A stretch of DNA of 64,000 bases from Anabas testudineus (Eukaryota > Chordata > Actinopteri > Anabantiformes > Anabantidae), in the NCBI RefSeq assembly GCF_900324465.2, contig NC_046614.1, positions 22,442,833 through 22,506,832 on the forward strand, in the 5' to 3' direction. Under the pieces are notes generated by a model that worked only from the letters and a program-made list of their open reading frames with translations, was not told where the DNA came from and did not search any database. A program made the translations under genes and the position numbers. Shown piece by piece: positions 38,201-49,970 of the stretch (position 1 is the first letter of the stretch; the number at the start of each line of letters is the position of its first letter).

Positions 38201-39195
38201 TTTCATGGTTCCAGCCTCCTTGCTGCCTGGCTTTGCCCCATGCCCTTATTTGGTCAACTTCCTGTTTCCTCCTCCCAGCCTAATTACCCTCACCCCCTGA
38301 TTGGCTGCACCTGGTTTTCCCTGGACTATATATACAGAGCTGTTTGTCTTTCCTCTTTCTGTCAGATAGTCTGATCTCAACCTCAGAGTAGACCTCTCCA
38401 GTGTTTCATTTGGACTGACACTTATTATATATTACGGATATTACGGACTGTGCCTGTCCTGGACCCTGTCTCTTGCCTGACTCCGGGGTACTGTGAGTTC
38501 TGCTCCCCGTCATTCCTCTGCTCACAATACCAGATCTGGACCTGTATCTGCCTGATTCCCCTTCCTCGACCTGCCTGACCTGACCCTGTTTTCTGTCTAC
38601 CCCTGTTACAGTGAGTATTTTCCCCTGAACGGTTCTTTCCCTCCGTTGTTCTCTACCCTGCTCTAACTCTGTGTGGACCTCCTTGTGTTTTGACCTGGAC
38701 TGTCTTTCTGTTGTGGATTTTGACTATCGGACTCTTGTACTGTCTTACTGTGTAAGACCTGGATTGTCCCTGACCTCTGATATCAGCCTGTTGGACTTAT
38801 TGTTTGGACTGCCTATGTACATCACGCAGAACTGTTTCATCATCAGTGTTAAAGTTTGGACTGTTTTCTCATTGTGCTTTCGCAAAACTATTGTTACTTT
38901 ACTGGACACTCTCCACTGTTGTCAGCTACCGTTCCCGGCATTCACCATCTCCATTCTCCTCCATGTGCTCAGTGTTGGTCGGCCATCTTGGCAGTGACGT
39001 CTCACCCCTCTTACTGTAAGCAACCACTTCCGGTTCTCACCCAGACCTCCATACTAACTCTACGCCATTTCCTCCCAACTGGTATCTGTAAAACTCATTG
39101 ACTTTCCCTTGTACTCTTGTTATAAATAAAAGTTGAAAACTCTCTTCTGTACTCTGTTATCTCTGGCCATGGAGTCCTTCATCCAGCTCTTGACA
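38201..39195 (+). mobile_element. Solo-LTR-like retrotransposon fossil, 995 bp
   Basis: Begins TTTCATGG and ends CTTGACA, near-inverted ends of the TGTCA...TGACA type. It is flanked by TATAC (38196-38200) and CATAC (39196-39200), a 5-bp target duplication with one change. The paralogous segment near 46960 has the uninterrupted site, which proves insertion. A TATA word (about 38330) and AATAAA (about 39125) lie where an LTR promoter and poly-A signal would be. No coding part remains. Its end matches that of 1887-2564. Ty3/gypsy-type origin is inferred. Confidence 0.7.
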
Positions 39196-39504
39196 CATAC
39201 TGTATATTACCCTGCTGCCGTTTATCATTTCAGGTGTGATGAGGCTGATGTTGATTCTTTTGACAGTACTGTAGAACCAACTTTGCAATTCAGCAAAAGG
39301 AATCATGTTCTGTGGTGTTTAATGTATCGCAATGTAAACACCATCAAATAAAAGATGACACTCTGAGCTCATGTCCGTCATTATGTACAGCTAAAACAGA
39401 AAACCTGGCCTTAATGATGCTGCTTTATAGGAACTGAGGAGACTGTGTCCTGTGGCCAATTCAGATGAATGTTTTATGTTAAGAGTTTAAATTTTAATCA
39501 GACA
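39196..39504 (+). other. Continuation of the paralogous segment after the LTR
   Basis: Matches 46963-47275, with the same order of sequence. No coding potential seen. Confidence 0.6.
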
Positions 39505-39965
39505 ATTAGCCGGTGTGTGTCGTCTGTCGAGATTCAAAAAACACACACTGGTCACAGATTCAGTCCTGCCAATGCAGCTGCTCAGGATCACAGAGAGGAG
39601 CTGAAGAAAACCCTGAAGCCTTTACAGGACAAACTGAAGCTGTTTAAACAGGTTAAAGGAAACTGGACTCAGACAGCAGAACATATTAAAGTCCAGACCC
39701 AACACAAAGAGAAGCAGATTAAGGAGCAGTTTAAGAAGCTGATATGAGGCCAAACACCCGGCTAACCTGACCTTTAACATCTGGAACAAGATGAAGGAGA
39801 TGGTCTGTTACAGTCCTGTGATTCTGGATCCAAACACTGGTGATCAAGAACTTCCTGATCCTGTCTGAAGATCTGACCAGTTTGAGATATACATGTCAGA
39901 CATTGAAGCTTCCTGAAAACCCAGAGAGACTAGATCACTACTCTGTCCTGGGCCCACTATTTGAG
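39505..39965 (+). pseudogene. TRIM pseudogene fragment (B-box, coiled coil, PRY)
   Basis: Starts inside B-box 2 (CCGGTGTGTGTCGTCTGTCG) with an extra base in the AAAAAACACAC run, continues through the first half of the coiled coil, then jumps over the second half to [18 protein letters not shown] and the PRY motif before ending at TCTGTCCTGGGC. RING, most of the coiled coil and SPRY are missing. Confidence 0.85.
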
Positions 39966-41099
39966 AGCAGTGCTGTGTGACCCCAGGAAACATGCTTTTT
40001 GGCCGTACTAGAATAAAGTGTAATTGCACATCCAGTACAGTAGATGGCAGTGGCGCTCTCATTGTCAGAGTGTGTGCAGAGACTATTAGCTCTATGGTGT
40101 TATTGCACCGAGCATGCGCACATACTGCACAAAGCGGGAGGTATGAAGTGTAGTGAACAAACCCTCAAGAGACACCATGAAAAAACGTAACAGAAAATAA
40201 CTGAGAAGCACTGCTTTAGAGGAAGAAACCTCCAGCAGAGCCAGGCTCAGGGTGGGCGGCCATCTGCCTCCGACTGGTTTGGGTGAGTGGAAAGAGGAGA
40301 CAGAAAAGAACAGCAGGCAACAAAAACAACAAAGCAAAACATTAGGAAGGTCAACTGGATTCTGGAGGTATAGAGCTCCAAGGCCGAGGAAACCGGCAGA
40401 AACGTACAGAAATACAAAATATGGAATTATGAGGTGTGATGGCCGCACTTGCTGCCACACAATTGAGGTGTGGGTAATCCTCAGGTATTGGTTTAGATTT
40501 ATATATACTTGTAATAAAATGTTGTGAGCTATAGTGTTGAAAGCAGCATTAAGATCTAACAAGTCGTGTATAGAGAGTAGTCCGTCCATTGTCTGATGCT
40601 AATAGAATATTGTTAGTCACCTTTACCAGTGTTGTTTCTGTACTATGATGTTCTCTAAATCCTGACAGTAAATCTTCATACAAGTTATTCTTGATGAAGA
40701 ATATTGATACCACTTGATGTGTTACATTACAAAGACAATCATTATGCTACTCATTGTTGTTCCATTGTACTGCAAATACTCAACTATTACTCAAGAAGAA
40801 GAATTTCTTCCAACAGATCGTTTAGGATGTCACAGGCAGCTGAAAGTCAACCTTGTTATTTAGGATGTAGATGGATTAGCTAATTGCTAAAGATTAAGAC
40901 ACAAGATTCAGGTTAATATTAAAAATTTTAACTTTGGCTTAATGCAGCAACTAGTCAATAAAAGAAAATCTAAAGCCAGTTGCCCAAACGTGTTCTATTG
41001 TATCTCAGATTATTTGTGTTTCCTGGATTTTTTCCACACAACAAGAAAATGTTTCAAAATACTGACTAGTAAGATTAATTAAAAACCAAATATCAAAAG
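39966..41099. repeat. Mosaic of teleost interspersed repeats
   Basis: 40190-40400 holds the common fish repeat also at 47285-47650 (GAGGAAGAAACCTCCAGCAG, GGCTCAGGGTGGG). 40490-40700 holds another widespread fish repeat (GCAGCATTAAGATCTAACAA and following bases). The rest, including 40700-41099, is AT-rich with nothing recognised. Confidence 0.5.
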
Positions 41100-41393
41100 T
41101 GCTTGTTAAAAACATACAAACATATTTCTATGTTAGTTGTTCAGCAGGGGACACTTGATATATGGAAAATACACAAGAACGTCAAACATGACTAATAAGC
41201 CTGAAAATTATACTATTTTCACATTTCAGAGAACATTATTAATCCCAGAAAGAATTTCCTTTGAATGTTACAACTGCTCCATAAAAAAAACAAAACACAC
41301 CCAGAAAATGAAATAATCAAAACAGAAACTTTATAACTGGCACATCTCCAGGTGAACAGAGGAGCATTTACAGATAACCATATTAACAGATAA
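41100..41393 (+). promoter_or_regulatory. Distal half of the TRIM upstream module (copy E)
   Basis: Matches the module before the other copies up to GAACAGAGGAGCATTTACAG, where the TATA box of other copies has changed to TTTACAGA. The module then breaks at the L2 insertion and resumes at about 44054. Confidence 0.6.
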
Positions 41394-44053
41394 GTCATAT
41401 TAACAATGTATACTCAGCGCCGCGCTATCGCATTAAACGTACATTTACATCAACTACCGCACAGAGCTTTATTGTAATCTTCCAGAGTATCAACTTTGAT
41501 TGGATCCCCGTCTGACACCAAGAACTTAGACCAGGCGATGAATATTCTCGAGTCGTCATTACGTTATACCTTAGATAAAGTAGCTCCAGTTAAAAGAAAA
41601 GTCATTAGAGATAAGAAACTTGCTCCTTGGTATAACGATGACACGCGCGTCTTAAAACAGACTACTCGAAAGTTAGAACGTAAATGGCGCCAAACTAAAC
41701 TGTTAGTATTCCAGATAGCGTGGAAGGAGAGCATCCTGAACTATAAAAAAGCTCTTAGTGCAGCTAGATCAACGTATCTCTCCACTCTCATAGAAAACAA
41801 CAAAAACAACCCTAGACTTTTATTTAATACAGTAGCCAAATTAACTAGAAAGAAAACTACTGCAGATATCTCCACAACAACGTTGTGCAGTAGTGAGGAC
41901 TTCATGAACTTTTTCAATAACAAAATTGTAAATATAAGGCAGAAAATTCAAGCTTTAAAACCAGACAATTTAGTTGACGCAGGTGACGAGCTAACCTCAG
42001 CAGATCAGTACCTAGATTACTTTACTCCTCTTGAAGAGAATGAACTAATTTCACTCATCTCTTCTGCAAAATCTTCAACCTGTACATTAGACCCTATACC
42101 GACACACTTTCTAAAACAGATAGTGCCAGAAATAATAGAACCCCTGCTGACAATCATAAATTCCTCACTCAGCTGTGGGTATGTCCCAAAGTGTTTTAAA
42201 TTAGCAGTTATTAAACCGCTAATCAAGAAACCTGATCTCGACCCTTGTCAGCTGTCAAATTACAGGCCGATATCAAACCTCCCCTTTATCTCAAAGATTC
42301 TCGAAAAGATAGTAGCTGGGCAGCTATCCTCGTATCTTCATAGAAATAACATACATGAACTCTATCAGTCAGGATTTAGGCCTCATCACAGCACAGAGAC
42401 GGCCCTTGTTAAAGTAGTAAATGACCTCCTATTGGCCTCTGATCAGGGTAGTGTCTCTTTGCTTGTGCTACTCGATCTCAGTGCAGCTTTCGACACCATT
42501 GACCATAGTATTCTCCTTCACAGACTAGAAAATGTTGTTGGAATTAGGGGAACGGCCCTCTCCTGGCTTAGGTCCTATTTGACTGATCGTTATCAGTATG
42601 TAGATCTAAATGGCGATTACTCCACATGCTCTCCAGTGGAGTTTGGTGTTCCACAGGGTTCAGTTTTAGGCCCCCTGCTTTTTTCCCTCTACATGCTTCC
42701 TCTGGGCAACATTATCCGTAAACATAGTATTAACTTTCATTGTTATGCTGACGACACACAGTTATATGTTTCATCAAAACCAGATGAGATCAAACTGCTT
42801 AATAAAGTTGAGCAATGTGTAAAGGATATACGAGACTGGATGCTAATTAACTTCCTTCTGCTAAATCCTGATAAGACAGAAGTACTAGTTATAGGATCAT
42901 CTGCAGCTAGAAGCAAGATGTTAGACCACACCGTAACTCTAGATGGCCTTTCCGTTACATCTAGTGCAACAGTCAAAGACCTTGGTGTGATTCTAGATTC
43001 CAGTCTTTCATTTGAAGCTCATGTAGATAATGTCACCAGGACAGCTTTCTTTCACCTCAGAAATATTGCCAAGATAAGGAATATTTTGTCACTAAATGAT
43101 GCAGAAAAATTAGTCCATGCTTTCATCACCTCTAGGTTGGACTACTGTAATGCCTTACTGTCTGGCTGTTCAACCAGGTGCATAAACAAGCTTCAGTTAG
43201 TTCAGAATGCAGCAGCGAGAGTCCTCACTCGAACCAGAAGATACGATCACATCACGCCTATCTTATCTACACTTCATTGGCTCCCCGTGAAATTTCGCAT
43301 TGATTTTAAAATACTACTTTTGACATTTAAAGCATTAAATGGTCTTGCGCCGCATTATCTAAGTGAACTGCTAGTGTCTTATGATCCACCACGCCTACTT
43401 CGCTCAAAGGATGCTGGCTGCCTGTCAGTACCTCGTATCCTAAAAACTACAGCTGGGGGCAGAGCTTTTTCTTACAAAGCCCCAAAGTTATGGAATAGCC
43501 TTCCAAATAGCGTTCGGGACTCAGACACAGTCTCAGTGTTTAAGTCTAGGCTGAAAACCTACCTATTTAGTCAAGCATTTGAGTAAATAGATCTGGGAAG
43601 GACTCATGGACGTAGAGCATTATGGTGAACTGGTATGTTTAGATGCTGTCTTCCCAACTCTCACTGATCACTCGGGTTTGTTGATGGTGAAGTGTTTGGT
43701 TGCTCTACATCCCAGTGCGCCCTCATGTCTGTGTTTCCTTCTGGCCCACCCGTTTAGTTAGGCTGTCATAATTAGTCCTGCCGGAGTCCCTGCTGCACTA
43801 CACTAAATATACATTCACCTCAAACTTTATCTGACTGTGAATACAACTAACTGCAATCTCTCCTCTTCTCTCTCTGTCCCTCTCCCTCTCTCTTTTCCCT
43901 CTTCCTGTCTCTCTGTCGAGCTACACGTCATTCCACCCTTTGCCCTCTGGACCTGTCTGACTCGTCCTGATGCCCAACTTCTGGCTGGAGATCTCGTCGC
44001 CTGGATCCACCGTTGCCCTTTGGGATGCGTTTGGAGACTGGATTGGTCACAAG
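41394..44053 (+). mobile_element. L2-clade LINE with a long open RT frame
   Basis: An open frame at 41496-43586 (696 codons) encodes the reverse transcriptase and C-terminal part of an L2/CR1-type ORF2. RT motifs include [74 protein letters not shown] and the catalytic YADD at residues 417-420. The endonuclease domain is missing (5' truncation; upstream residues continue in another frame, so there is at least one break near 41500). The 3' end stops at GGTCACAAG and lacks the last part of the 3'UTR seen in the copy ending at 56716. It lies inside the upstream module of TRIM copy E. The element cannot move on its own, but the intact frame suggests recent insertion. Confidence 0.9.
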
Positions 44054-44293
44054 CAAACCAGCTAACAAAGCTCCACCCACACTCTGAATAACCTGAAACG
44101 AAACCGACTGAAAAGATTCAACATCTCACTCAATCCTCAACCTCCACAGAGGAATTATAATACTGGAAAACTAAACTACAACCTGAAGCTGACTTCATCA
44201 GAGAATCATAAGTTGGACTGTAACTAACTTTAGAAACTTGTTTCATGCTCCAGTTTTCTGTTTGTTGTGTTTTCAGCTTCACTTGGAGACTAA
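44054..44293 (+). promoter_or_regulatory. Proximal half of the TRIM upstream module (copy E)
   Basis: Resumes at AAACCAGCTAACAAAGCTCC immediately after the L2 and runs to the acceptor-like GTTTTCAG ending about 44276. No TATA box of the type used by B, C, D and F remains nearby, so expression may depend on the L2 or be lost. Confidence 0.55.
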
Positions 44294-45673
44294 ATGTCTT
44301 CTGGATCAGAGAACGATCTCTCCTGTTCTGTTTGTCATGACATCTTTAAAGATCCTGTTCTTCTGACATGCAGCCACAGCTTCTGTAAAGTCTGTGTGGA
44401 GACATGGTGGAGAGGGAAACTAACACAGGAGTGTCCTGTCTGTAAGGCTGTGTCTGGACAAAAAAACCCACCTCGTAACTTGGCTTTAAAGAATCTGTGT
44501 GAAGCCTTTTTACTGGAGAGAGATCAGAGAGGATCTGAGGATCTCTGCAGTCTGCACTCTGAGAAGCTGAAACTCTTCTGTTTGGACCATCAGCAGCCGG
44601 TGTGTGTCGTCTGTCGAGATTCAAAAACACACACTGGTCACAGATTCAGTCCTGTCAATGAAGCTGCTCAGGATCACAGAGAGGAACTGAAGAAAACCCT
44701 GAAGCCTTTACAGGACAAACTGAAGCTGTTTAAACAGGTTAAAGGAAACTGGACTCAGACAGCAGAACATATTAAGGACCAGACCCGACACACAGAGAAG
44801 CAGATTAAGGAGCAGTTTAAGAAGCTTCACCAGTTTCTACAAGAGGAAGAGGAGGCCAGGATCACTGCTCTGAGGGAGGAAGAGGAGCAGAAGGGTAAAG
44901 AGATGAAGGAGAAGATTGAGGCTCTGAGCAGAGAGATATCAGCTCTTTCAGAAACAGTCAGAGTCACAGAGGAGGAGCTGAGAGCTGAAGACGTCTCATT
45001 CCTGCAGAAATACAAGGCTGCAGTGAAAAGAGTCCAACAGCGCCCCCTGATGGATGATCCACAGCTGGTCTCAGGAGCTCTGATAGATGAGGCCAAACAT
45101 CTGGGAAACATGACCTTCAACATCTGGAACAAGATGAAGGAGATGGTCTGTTACAGTCCTGTGATTCTGGATCCAAACACTGCTGCACCTTTCCTCATCC
45201 TGTCTGAAGATCTGACCAGTGTGAGATTTGGACAGAAACAGAAGCTTCCTGAAAACCCAGAGAGACTTAATCGCTGCTCTGTCCAGGGCTCAGAGGGCTT
45301 TGACTCAGGGACTCACAGCTGGGATGTTGAGGTTGGACAGTACATGTACTGGATTCTAGGTGTTGCAATGAAGTGTTTCAGATGGAAAACAGTAAAAGAG
45401 ATCAAATCTGGAGTTTGGGCATTAAAGGTCTTCCCTAATAAGTTTGTAACATTCACTCGAACAGGTCCCTCCACTGTTCTTCCAGTGATTAAGAAGCTCA
45501 GGAGGATCAGAATTAATCTGGACTGGGATGGAGGACAACTGACATTCTCTGATCCTGATACTAACACACACATACACACCTTTACACACACTTTTGATGA
45601 GAAGCTGTTTCCACTTTTTACCACTTTTAGTGGCCACTTACTGAAGATATTACCAGTGGTCTTTAATGATTGA
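44294..45673 (+). CDS. TRIM35/A33-like E3 ubiquitin ligase, copy E
   Basis: 459 residues, one exon, starting MSSGSEN rather than MASGSEN. RING and B-box ligands are complete. The N-terminal half is nearly identical to C. PRY reads [18 protein letters not shown]; the SPRY region is the most divergent of the set ([49 protein letters not shown]). The protein ends PVVFND at a TGA directly after the SPRY domain, yet the following bases still read as Asp/Ser/Asn-rich tail in frame, so a tail has been lost by a new stop. An L2 insertion has displaced its distal promoter region. Confidence 0.88.
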   Translation: MSSGSENDLSCSVCHDIFKDPVLLTCSHSFCKVCVETWWRGKLTQECPVCKAVSGQKNPPRNLALKNLCEAFLLERDQRGSEDLCSLHSEKLKLFCLDHQQPVCVVCRDSKTHTGHRFSPVNEAAQDHREELKKTLKPLQDKLKLFKQVKGNWTQTAEHIKDQTRHTEKQIKEQFKKLHQFLQEEEEARITALREEEEQKGKEMKEKIEALSREISALSETVRVTEEELRAEDVSFLQKYKAAVKRVQQRPLMDDPQLVSGALIDEAKHLGNMTFNIWNKMKEMVCYSPVILDPNTAAPFLILSEDLTSVRFGQKQKLPENPERLNRCSVQGSEGFDSGTHSWDVEVGQYMYWILGVAMKCFRWKTVKEIKSGVWALKVFPNKFVTFTRTGPSTVLPVIKKLRRIRINLDWDGGQLTFSDPDTNTHIHTFTHTFDEKLFPLFTTFSGHLLKILPVVFND

Positions 45674-46335
45674 AATAACGATGACAGTGACGACAACAGA
45701 GGATTATTTGACAGATAACTGATGTACAATGGTAATGACGTGCATTTTATCACACATCCATGATAAATAGACAGGTTCCTTCCCATAAGTTAAAGTTTAG
45801 TAACTCTGTTTAATTTTCAGTTTGGAAACTCAAACAGTGCTGTGGTTGTCAGATTTTTACAATGTACTATCCCTCTTTTACTTGTTTTATAAATGTGTTT
45901 TAACTCATAACTGTAGTCACTTGTTTTGTTATATGGAATTTAAATATTTGAAGGTTTAATGATTATAATGATTCACATTAAAATTAAAGGTGGAAACATG
46001 ACTGTCGAAGTGTTAATAAGTTTACACATTTTTATTCATATATTAATTTAACTTTATTTATTCTATTTACAGTTGTTTCAGTCTTAGTTGCCATTTGATT
46101 CTCTTAAGATGCATTTTAGAGACTCCCAATACTTCTCCCACCATCATTGTCATGTTCATGTTATCGTGTGGAATGATTCTGTTTAAGTAGAAAATATAAC
46201 GAGCGTGGGGGAGTCTATTGTTAGTCTCTTAATTCACCTCACAGTGGAGCTCTGAAAGGGGTCTAGGAAAAACTTTATGGAGGAAGGTGTGAGAATCCTT
46301 AAAATGAATAGAAAGGCAGACAATGGGACAACAAT
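45674..46335 (+). repeat. Former tail and 3' flanking module (after E)
   Basis: Starts with remnant tail codons, then the module shared with A, C and F. Here GACAATGGGACAACAA is followed directly by TTCAGCTCTGTCAG, giving an empty site for the RTE/L2 composite found after A and C. Confidence 0.65.
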
Positions 46336-46512
46336 TCAGCTCTGTCAGAACTAATCAGACAACTTCCACCAACATTATTTAATCCATATATTTACTCTTC
46401 ATTTACCACTGTCAGGTGATTTCAAGATTTAGGTTTTACTGTAATTTATTAGCATTTTCTATGACACAGTCAAAACCTTTCTAAGCCTTATTGTCCATCC
46501 TCCTCCTTCCTT

Positions 46513-47284
46513 AATGTGGAATTTATTTCAGTGTTGTTCTCAACATACTGTTAAAGAAGAGAAGAGATGACCGTGACCTTAAATCTCCTGCAGGTTATGT
46601 TTACAGCTCCACTAACACTGTTTCCTTCACTCTCCTGTTTTTGTGGTTTTCACAGAATCTACCTTCACATGGTGGCGAATCATTAGAAACCTCAGGATCA
46701 GACCAGGCAGGAGAGGAAACTGTGATTAAACAGCAGATCACATTAAAATCCAGGCTCAGCACACAGAGAAGCAGATGAAGGAGCAGTTTACCTCATAGAA
46801 AAGGACGAGGAGGCCAGGATCACTGCTCTGAGGGAGGAAGGGGAGCAGAAGAGTATGAGGATGGGAAGAAAGGAGGAAGCTCTGAGCATAGAGATAACAG
46901 ACAACCAGAGCCCCAGAGAAGGAGCTGAGAGCTGGAGACGACTCTAATTTTAAACCTACACTTATATACTGTATATTACCATGCTGCCGTATATTATTTC
47001 AGGTGTGATGAAGATGATGTTGAATCTTTTGACAATACTGTAGAACCAACTTTGCAATGCAGCAAAAGGAGTTATGTTCTGTGGTGTTTAATGTATCACG
47101 ATGTAAACACCATCAAATAAAAGATGACACTCTGAGCTCATGTCCATCATTACGTACAGCTAAAACAGAAAACCTGGCCTTAATGATGCTGCTGTATAGG
47201 AACTGAGGAGACTGTGTCCTGTGGCCAATTCAGATGAATGTTTTATCTTAAAAGTTTAAATTTTAATCAGACAAATTAAGGAAT
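46513..47284 (+). pseudogene. Paralogous segment with TRIM coiled-coil scrap (copy 2)
   Basis: Counterpart of 37736-38200 plus 39196-39480, without the LTR in between. It includes broken TRIM coiled-coil sequence at about 46740-46955 with stops. It provides the empty-site reference for the LTR fossil. Confidence 0.65.
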
Positions 47285-47650
47285 ATTCAATTAAATTCAG
47301 TGTTAATTGTATAGAGCCAAATCACAACATCATCTCAAGGCAAGGCACTTTACAGTATTTAAAGTTTAAGACCTTACAAAATAAAACTGTATACAGAATT
47401 ATAGAGAAAACACAACAACCCCATTTGAGCAAGCTTTAGGCAACAGTGGAGAGGAAAAACTGCCTTTAGAGGAAGAAACCTCCAGCAGAGCCAGGCTCAG
47501 GGTGGGTGGCCATCTGCCTCGACCAGTTGGGGTGAGTGGAAAGAGAAGAGAGAAAAGAACAGCAGGCAACAAAAACAACAAAGCAAACATTGAGAAGGTC
47601 AACTGGATTCTGGAGATATACAGCTCCAAAGCAGAGGAAACAGTCAAAAG
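47285..47650. repeat. Teleost interspersed repeat (longer copy)
   Basis: Contains AGAGCCAAATCACAACATC, GGCACTTTACAGTA, GGCAACAGTGGAGAGGAAAA and AGGAAGAAACCTCCAGCAG, the standard order of this common fish repeat. Related copies are at 29465 and 40190. Confidence 0.65.
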
Positions 47651-47866
47651 TACAGAAATAAAAAATATGGAAACATGAGGTCTCTAATATAAGATGGAGC
47701 TTGATTATTAAGTGCTTTAAATGCATGGAGAAGGATTTTAAATTTAATTCTAGATATTACAAGGGACCAGTGGAGAGAAGCTAAAGTAGAAAAAATGTGA
47801 CCTCTCTTGCTAATTTCAGTCAGAAGTCTGGCTGCAGCATTTTGGATTAACTGGAGGCTTTTTAAG
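47651..47866 (-). mobile_element. L2-clade LINE 3' fragment, inverted
   Basis: The minus strand reads LKSLQLIQNAAARLLTEISK, then LASLHWSLVISRIKFKILLH and AFKALNNQAPSYIRDL, the conserved C-terminal block that ends L2-type ORF2 proteins. It abuts the TRIM fragment that follows. Confidence 0.7.
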
Positions 47867-48126
47867 TAAATCCTCCAGTGAAGAAGAAGCTCCGGAGGAT
47901 CAGAATTAATCTGGACTGGGATGGAGGACAACTGACATTCTCTGATCCTGATACTAACACACACATACACACATTCAAATACCCTTTTGATGAGAAGCTG
48001 TTTCCACTTTTTACCACTGGGGATCTGCACCCACTGAAGATATTACCAGTGGACTGGAATGACGGACATGATGACAACAATGATGATGAAGTCAATGACG
48101 GTGGTGAACAGCTTAAATTTCTATAA
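47867..48126 (+). pseudogene. TRIM SPRY end and acidic tail fragment
   Basis: Encodes the last third of SPRY from [18 protein letters not shown] onward, then PVDWNDGHDDNNDDEVNDGG. Everything upstream of this point in the gene is replaced by an inverted L2 fragment. The tail is closest to D and F (NNDDEV). Confidence 0.85.
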
Positions 48127-48822
48127 CTGCTTTAACCAAACTAACTAAGCTTAATTTGACTTTGATTCTGACTAAACTGATTTACAATTGTAATGACGTG
48201 CATTTTAAAACATCCATGATAATAAGACGGGTTCCTTCCAATAAGTCAAGTTGAGGTTTATTAACTCTGTTTAATTTTCAGTTTGGAAACTCAAACAGTG
48301 CTGTGGTTGTCATATTTTTACAGTGTACTATCCCTCTTTAACTTGTTTTATAAAGGTGTTTTAACTCATAACTGTAGTCACTTGTTTTGTTATATGGGAT
48401 TTAAATATTTGAAGGTTTAATGATTGTAATGATTCACATTAAAATTAAAGGTGGAAACATGACTGTTGAAGTGTTAATAATTTTACACATTCCTATTCAT
48501 ATATTAATTTAACTTTATTTATTCTATTTACAATTGTTTCAGTCTTAGTTGCCACTTGTTTCTCTTAAGATGCATTTTAGAGACTCCCAATAATTCTCCC
48601 ACCATCACTGTCATGTTAATGTTATCGTGTGGAATGATTCTGTTTAAGTAGAAAATATAACGAGCGTGGGGGAGTCTAGTGTTAGTCTCTTAATTCACCT
48701 CACAGTGGAGCTCTGAAAGGGGTCTAGGAAAAACTTTATGGAGGAAGGTGTGAGAATCCTTAAAATGAATAGAAAGGCAGACAATGGGACAACAATTCAA
48801 CTCTGTCAGAACTAATCAGACA
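48127..48822 (+). repeat. TRIM 3' flanking module (after the 47867 fragment)
   Basis: The same module as after A, C, E and F, so a full TRIM gene once stood here. It ends at AACTAATCAGACA, where an L2 copy begins. Confidence 0.65.
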
Positions 48823-49550
48823 GATAGTGCCAGAAATAATAGAACCCCTGCTGAAAATAATAAATTCTTCACTCAGGAGTGGGTTTGTTCCAAAATCTTT
48901 TAAGTTAGCAGTTATTAAACCGCTAATTAAGAACCCTGATCTCGACCCGTCAGCTGTCCAATTACAGGCCGATATCAAAGCTCCCCTTTATCTCCAAGAT
49001 TCTCAAAAAGATAGTAGCGGGGCAGCTATGCTCTTATCTACATAGAAATAACATACACAAACTCTATCAGTTAGGATTTAGGTCTCATCACAGCACAGAG
49101 ACAGCACTTGTTAAGGTAGGAGATGACCTCCTATTGGCCTCTGATCAGGGTAGCACTATGCTATGAAAATGGTTCTGGCTTCGACGGACGTCGGCAGCTG
49201 TTTCTCTGAGGTCTCGAGAAACGCTTGATGACTTGAATTTCCTACAAGTCTACCAGAGCCTCCAATAACTAACTGGATTCCACATTAACTGTTATACTAG
49301 ACTGCCTGCTGCCTAACACAGCATGTAATCACCCATATGAGGATGGGTTCCCTGTTGAGTCTCAAGGTTTCTTCCTGTTGCCTTCTCAGGGAGTTTTTCT
49401 TTGCCACCGTCGCCCTTGACTTGCTCATCAGGGACAATCTGATTATTATGATTAATACACATTCATTGTTCATGTACTGTTCTTTGCTTGTGTAAAGCTG
49501 CTTTGTGACAATGTCAATAGTAAAAAGCGATATACAAATAAATTTTATGA
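48823..49550 (+). mobile_element. Internally deleted L2-clade LINE
   Basis: Begins at (A)GATAGTGCCAG, an internal point of ORF2 (base about 42119 of the longer copy), runs to GATCAGGGTAG (49155), then jumps to the 3'UTR. It ends in GCTGCTTTGTGACAATGTC and an A-rich tail, so it keeps a real 3' end. The copy at 55867 begins at the same base. Confidence 0.8.
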
Positions 49551-49970
49551 CTCCATGACTAATAAGTCTGATACTAATTTCAAGTTTCAGAGAACATTAT
49601 TAATCCCAGAGGAAAATTCCTTTGCATGTTACAACTGCTCCATGAAAAAACAGAACACACCCAGAAAAAATCATCAAAACTGAAATTTTACTACTGACAC
49701 ACCTTCAGGTGAACAGAGGGGGATTTATAAGAAACCAGCTGACAAAGCTCCACCCACACTCTGAATAACCTGAAACAAAACCGACTGAAAAGATTCAACA
49801 TCTCACTCAATCCTCAACCTCCACAGAGGAATTATAATACTGGAAAACTAAACTACAACCTGAAGCTGACTTCATCAGAGAATCATAAGTTGGACTGTAA
49901 CTAACTTTAGAAACTTGTTCCATGCTCCAGTTTTCTGTTTGTTGTGTTTTCAGTTTCACTTGGAGACTAA
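49551..49970 (+). promoter_or_regulatory. TRIM upstream module and TATA box (copy F)
   Basis: TTTATAAG at 49724-49731, then CTCCACCCAC and the acceptor-like TTGTGTTTTCAG ending at about 49953. The module starts directly after the tail of the L2 at 49550. Confidence 0.55.
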
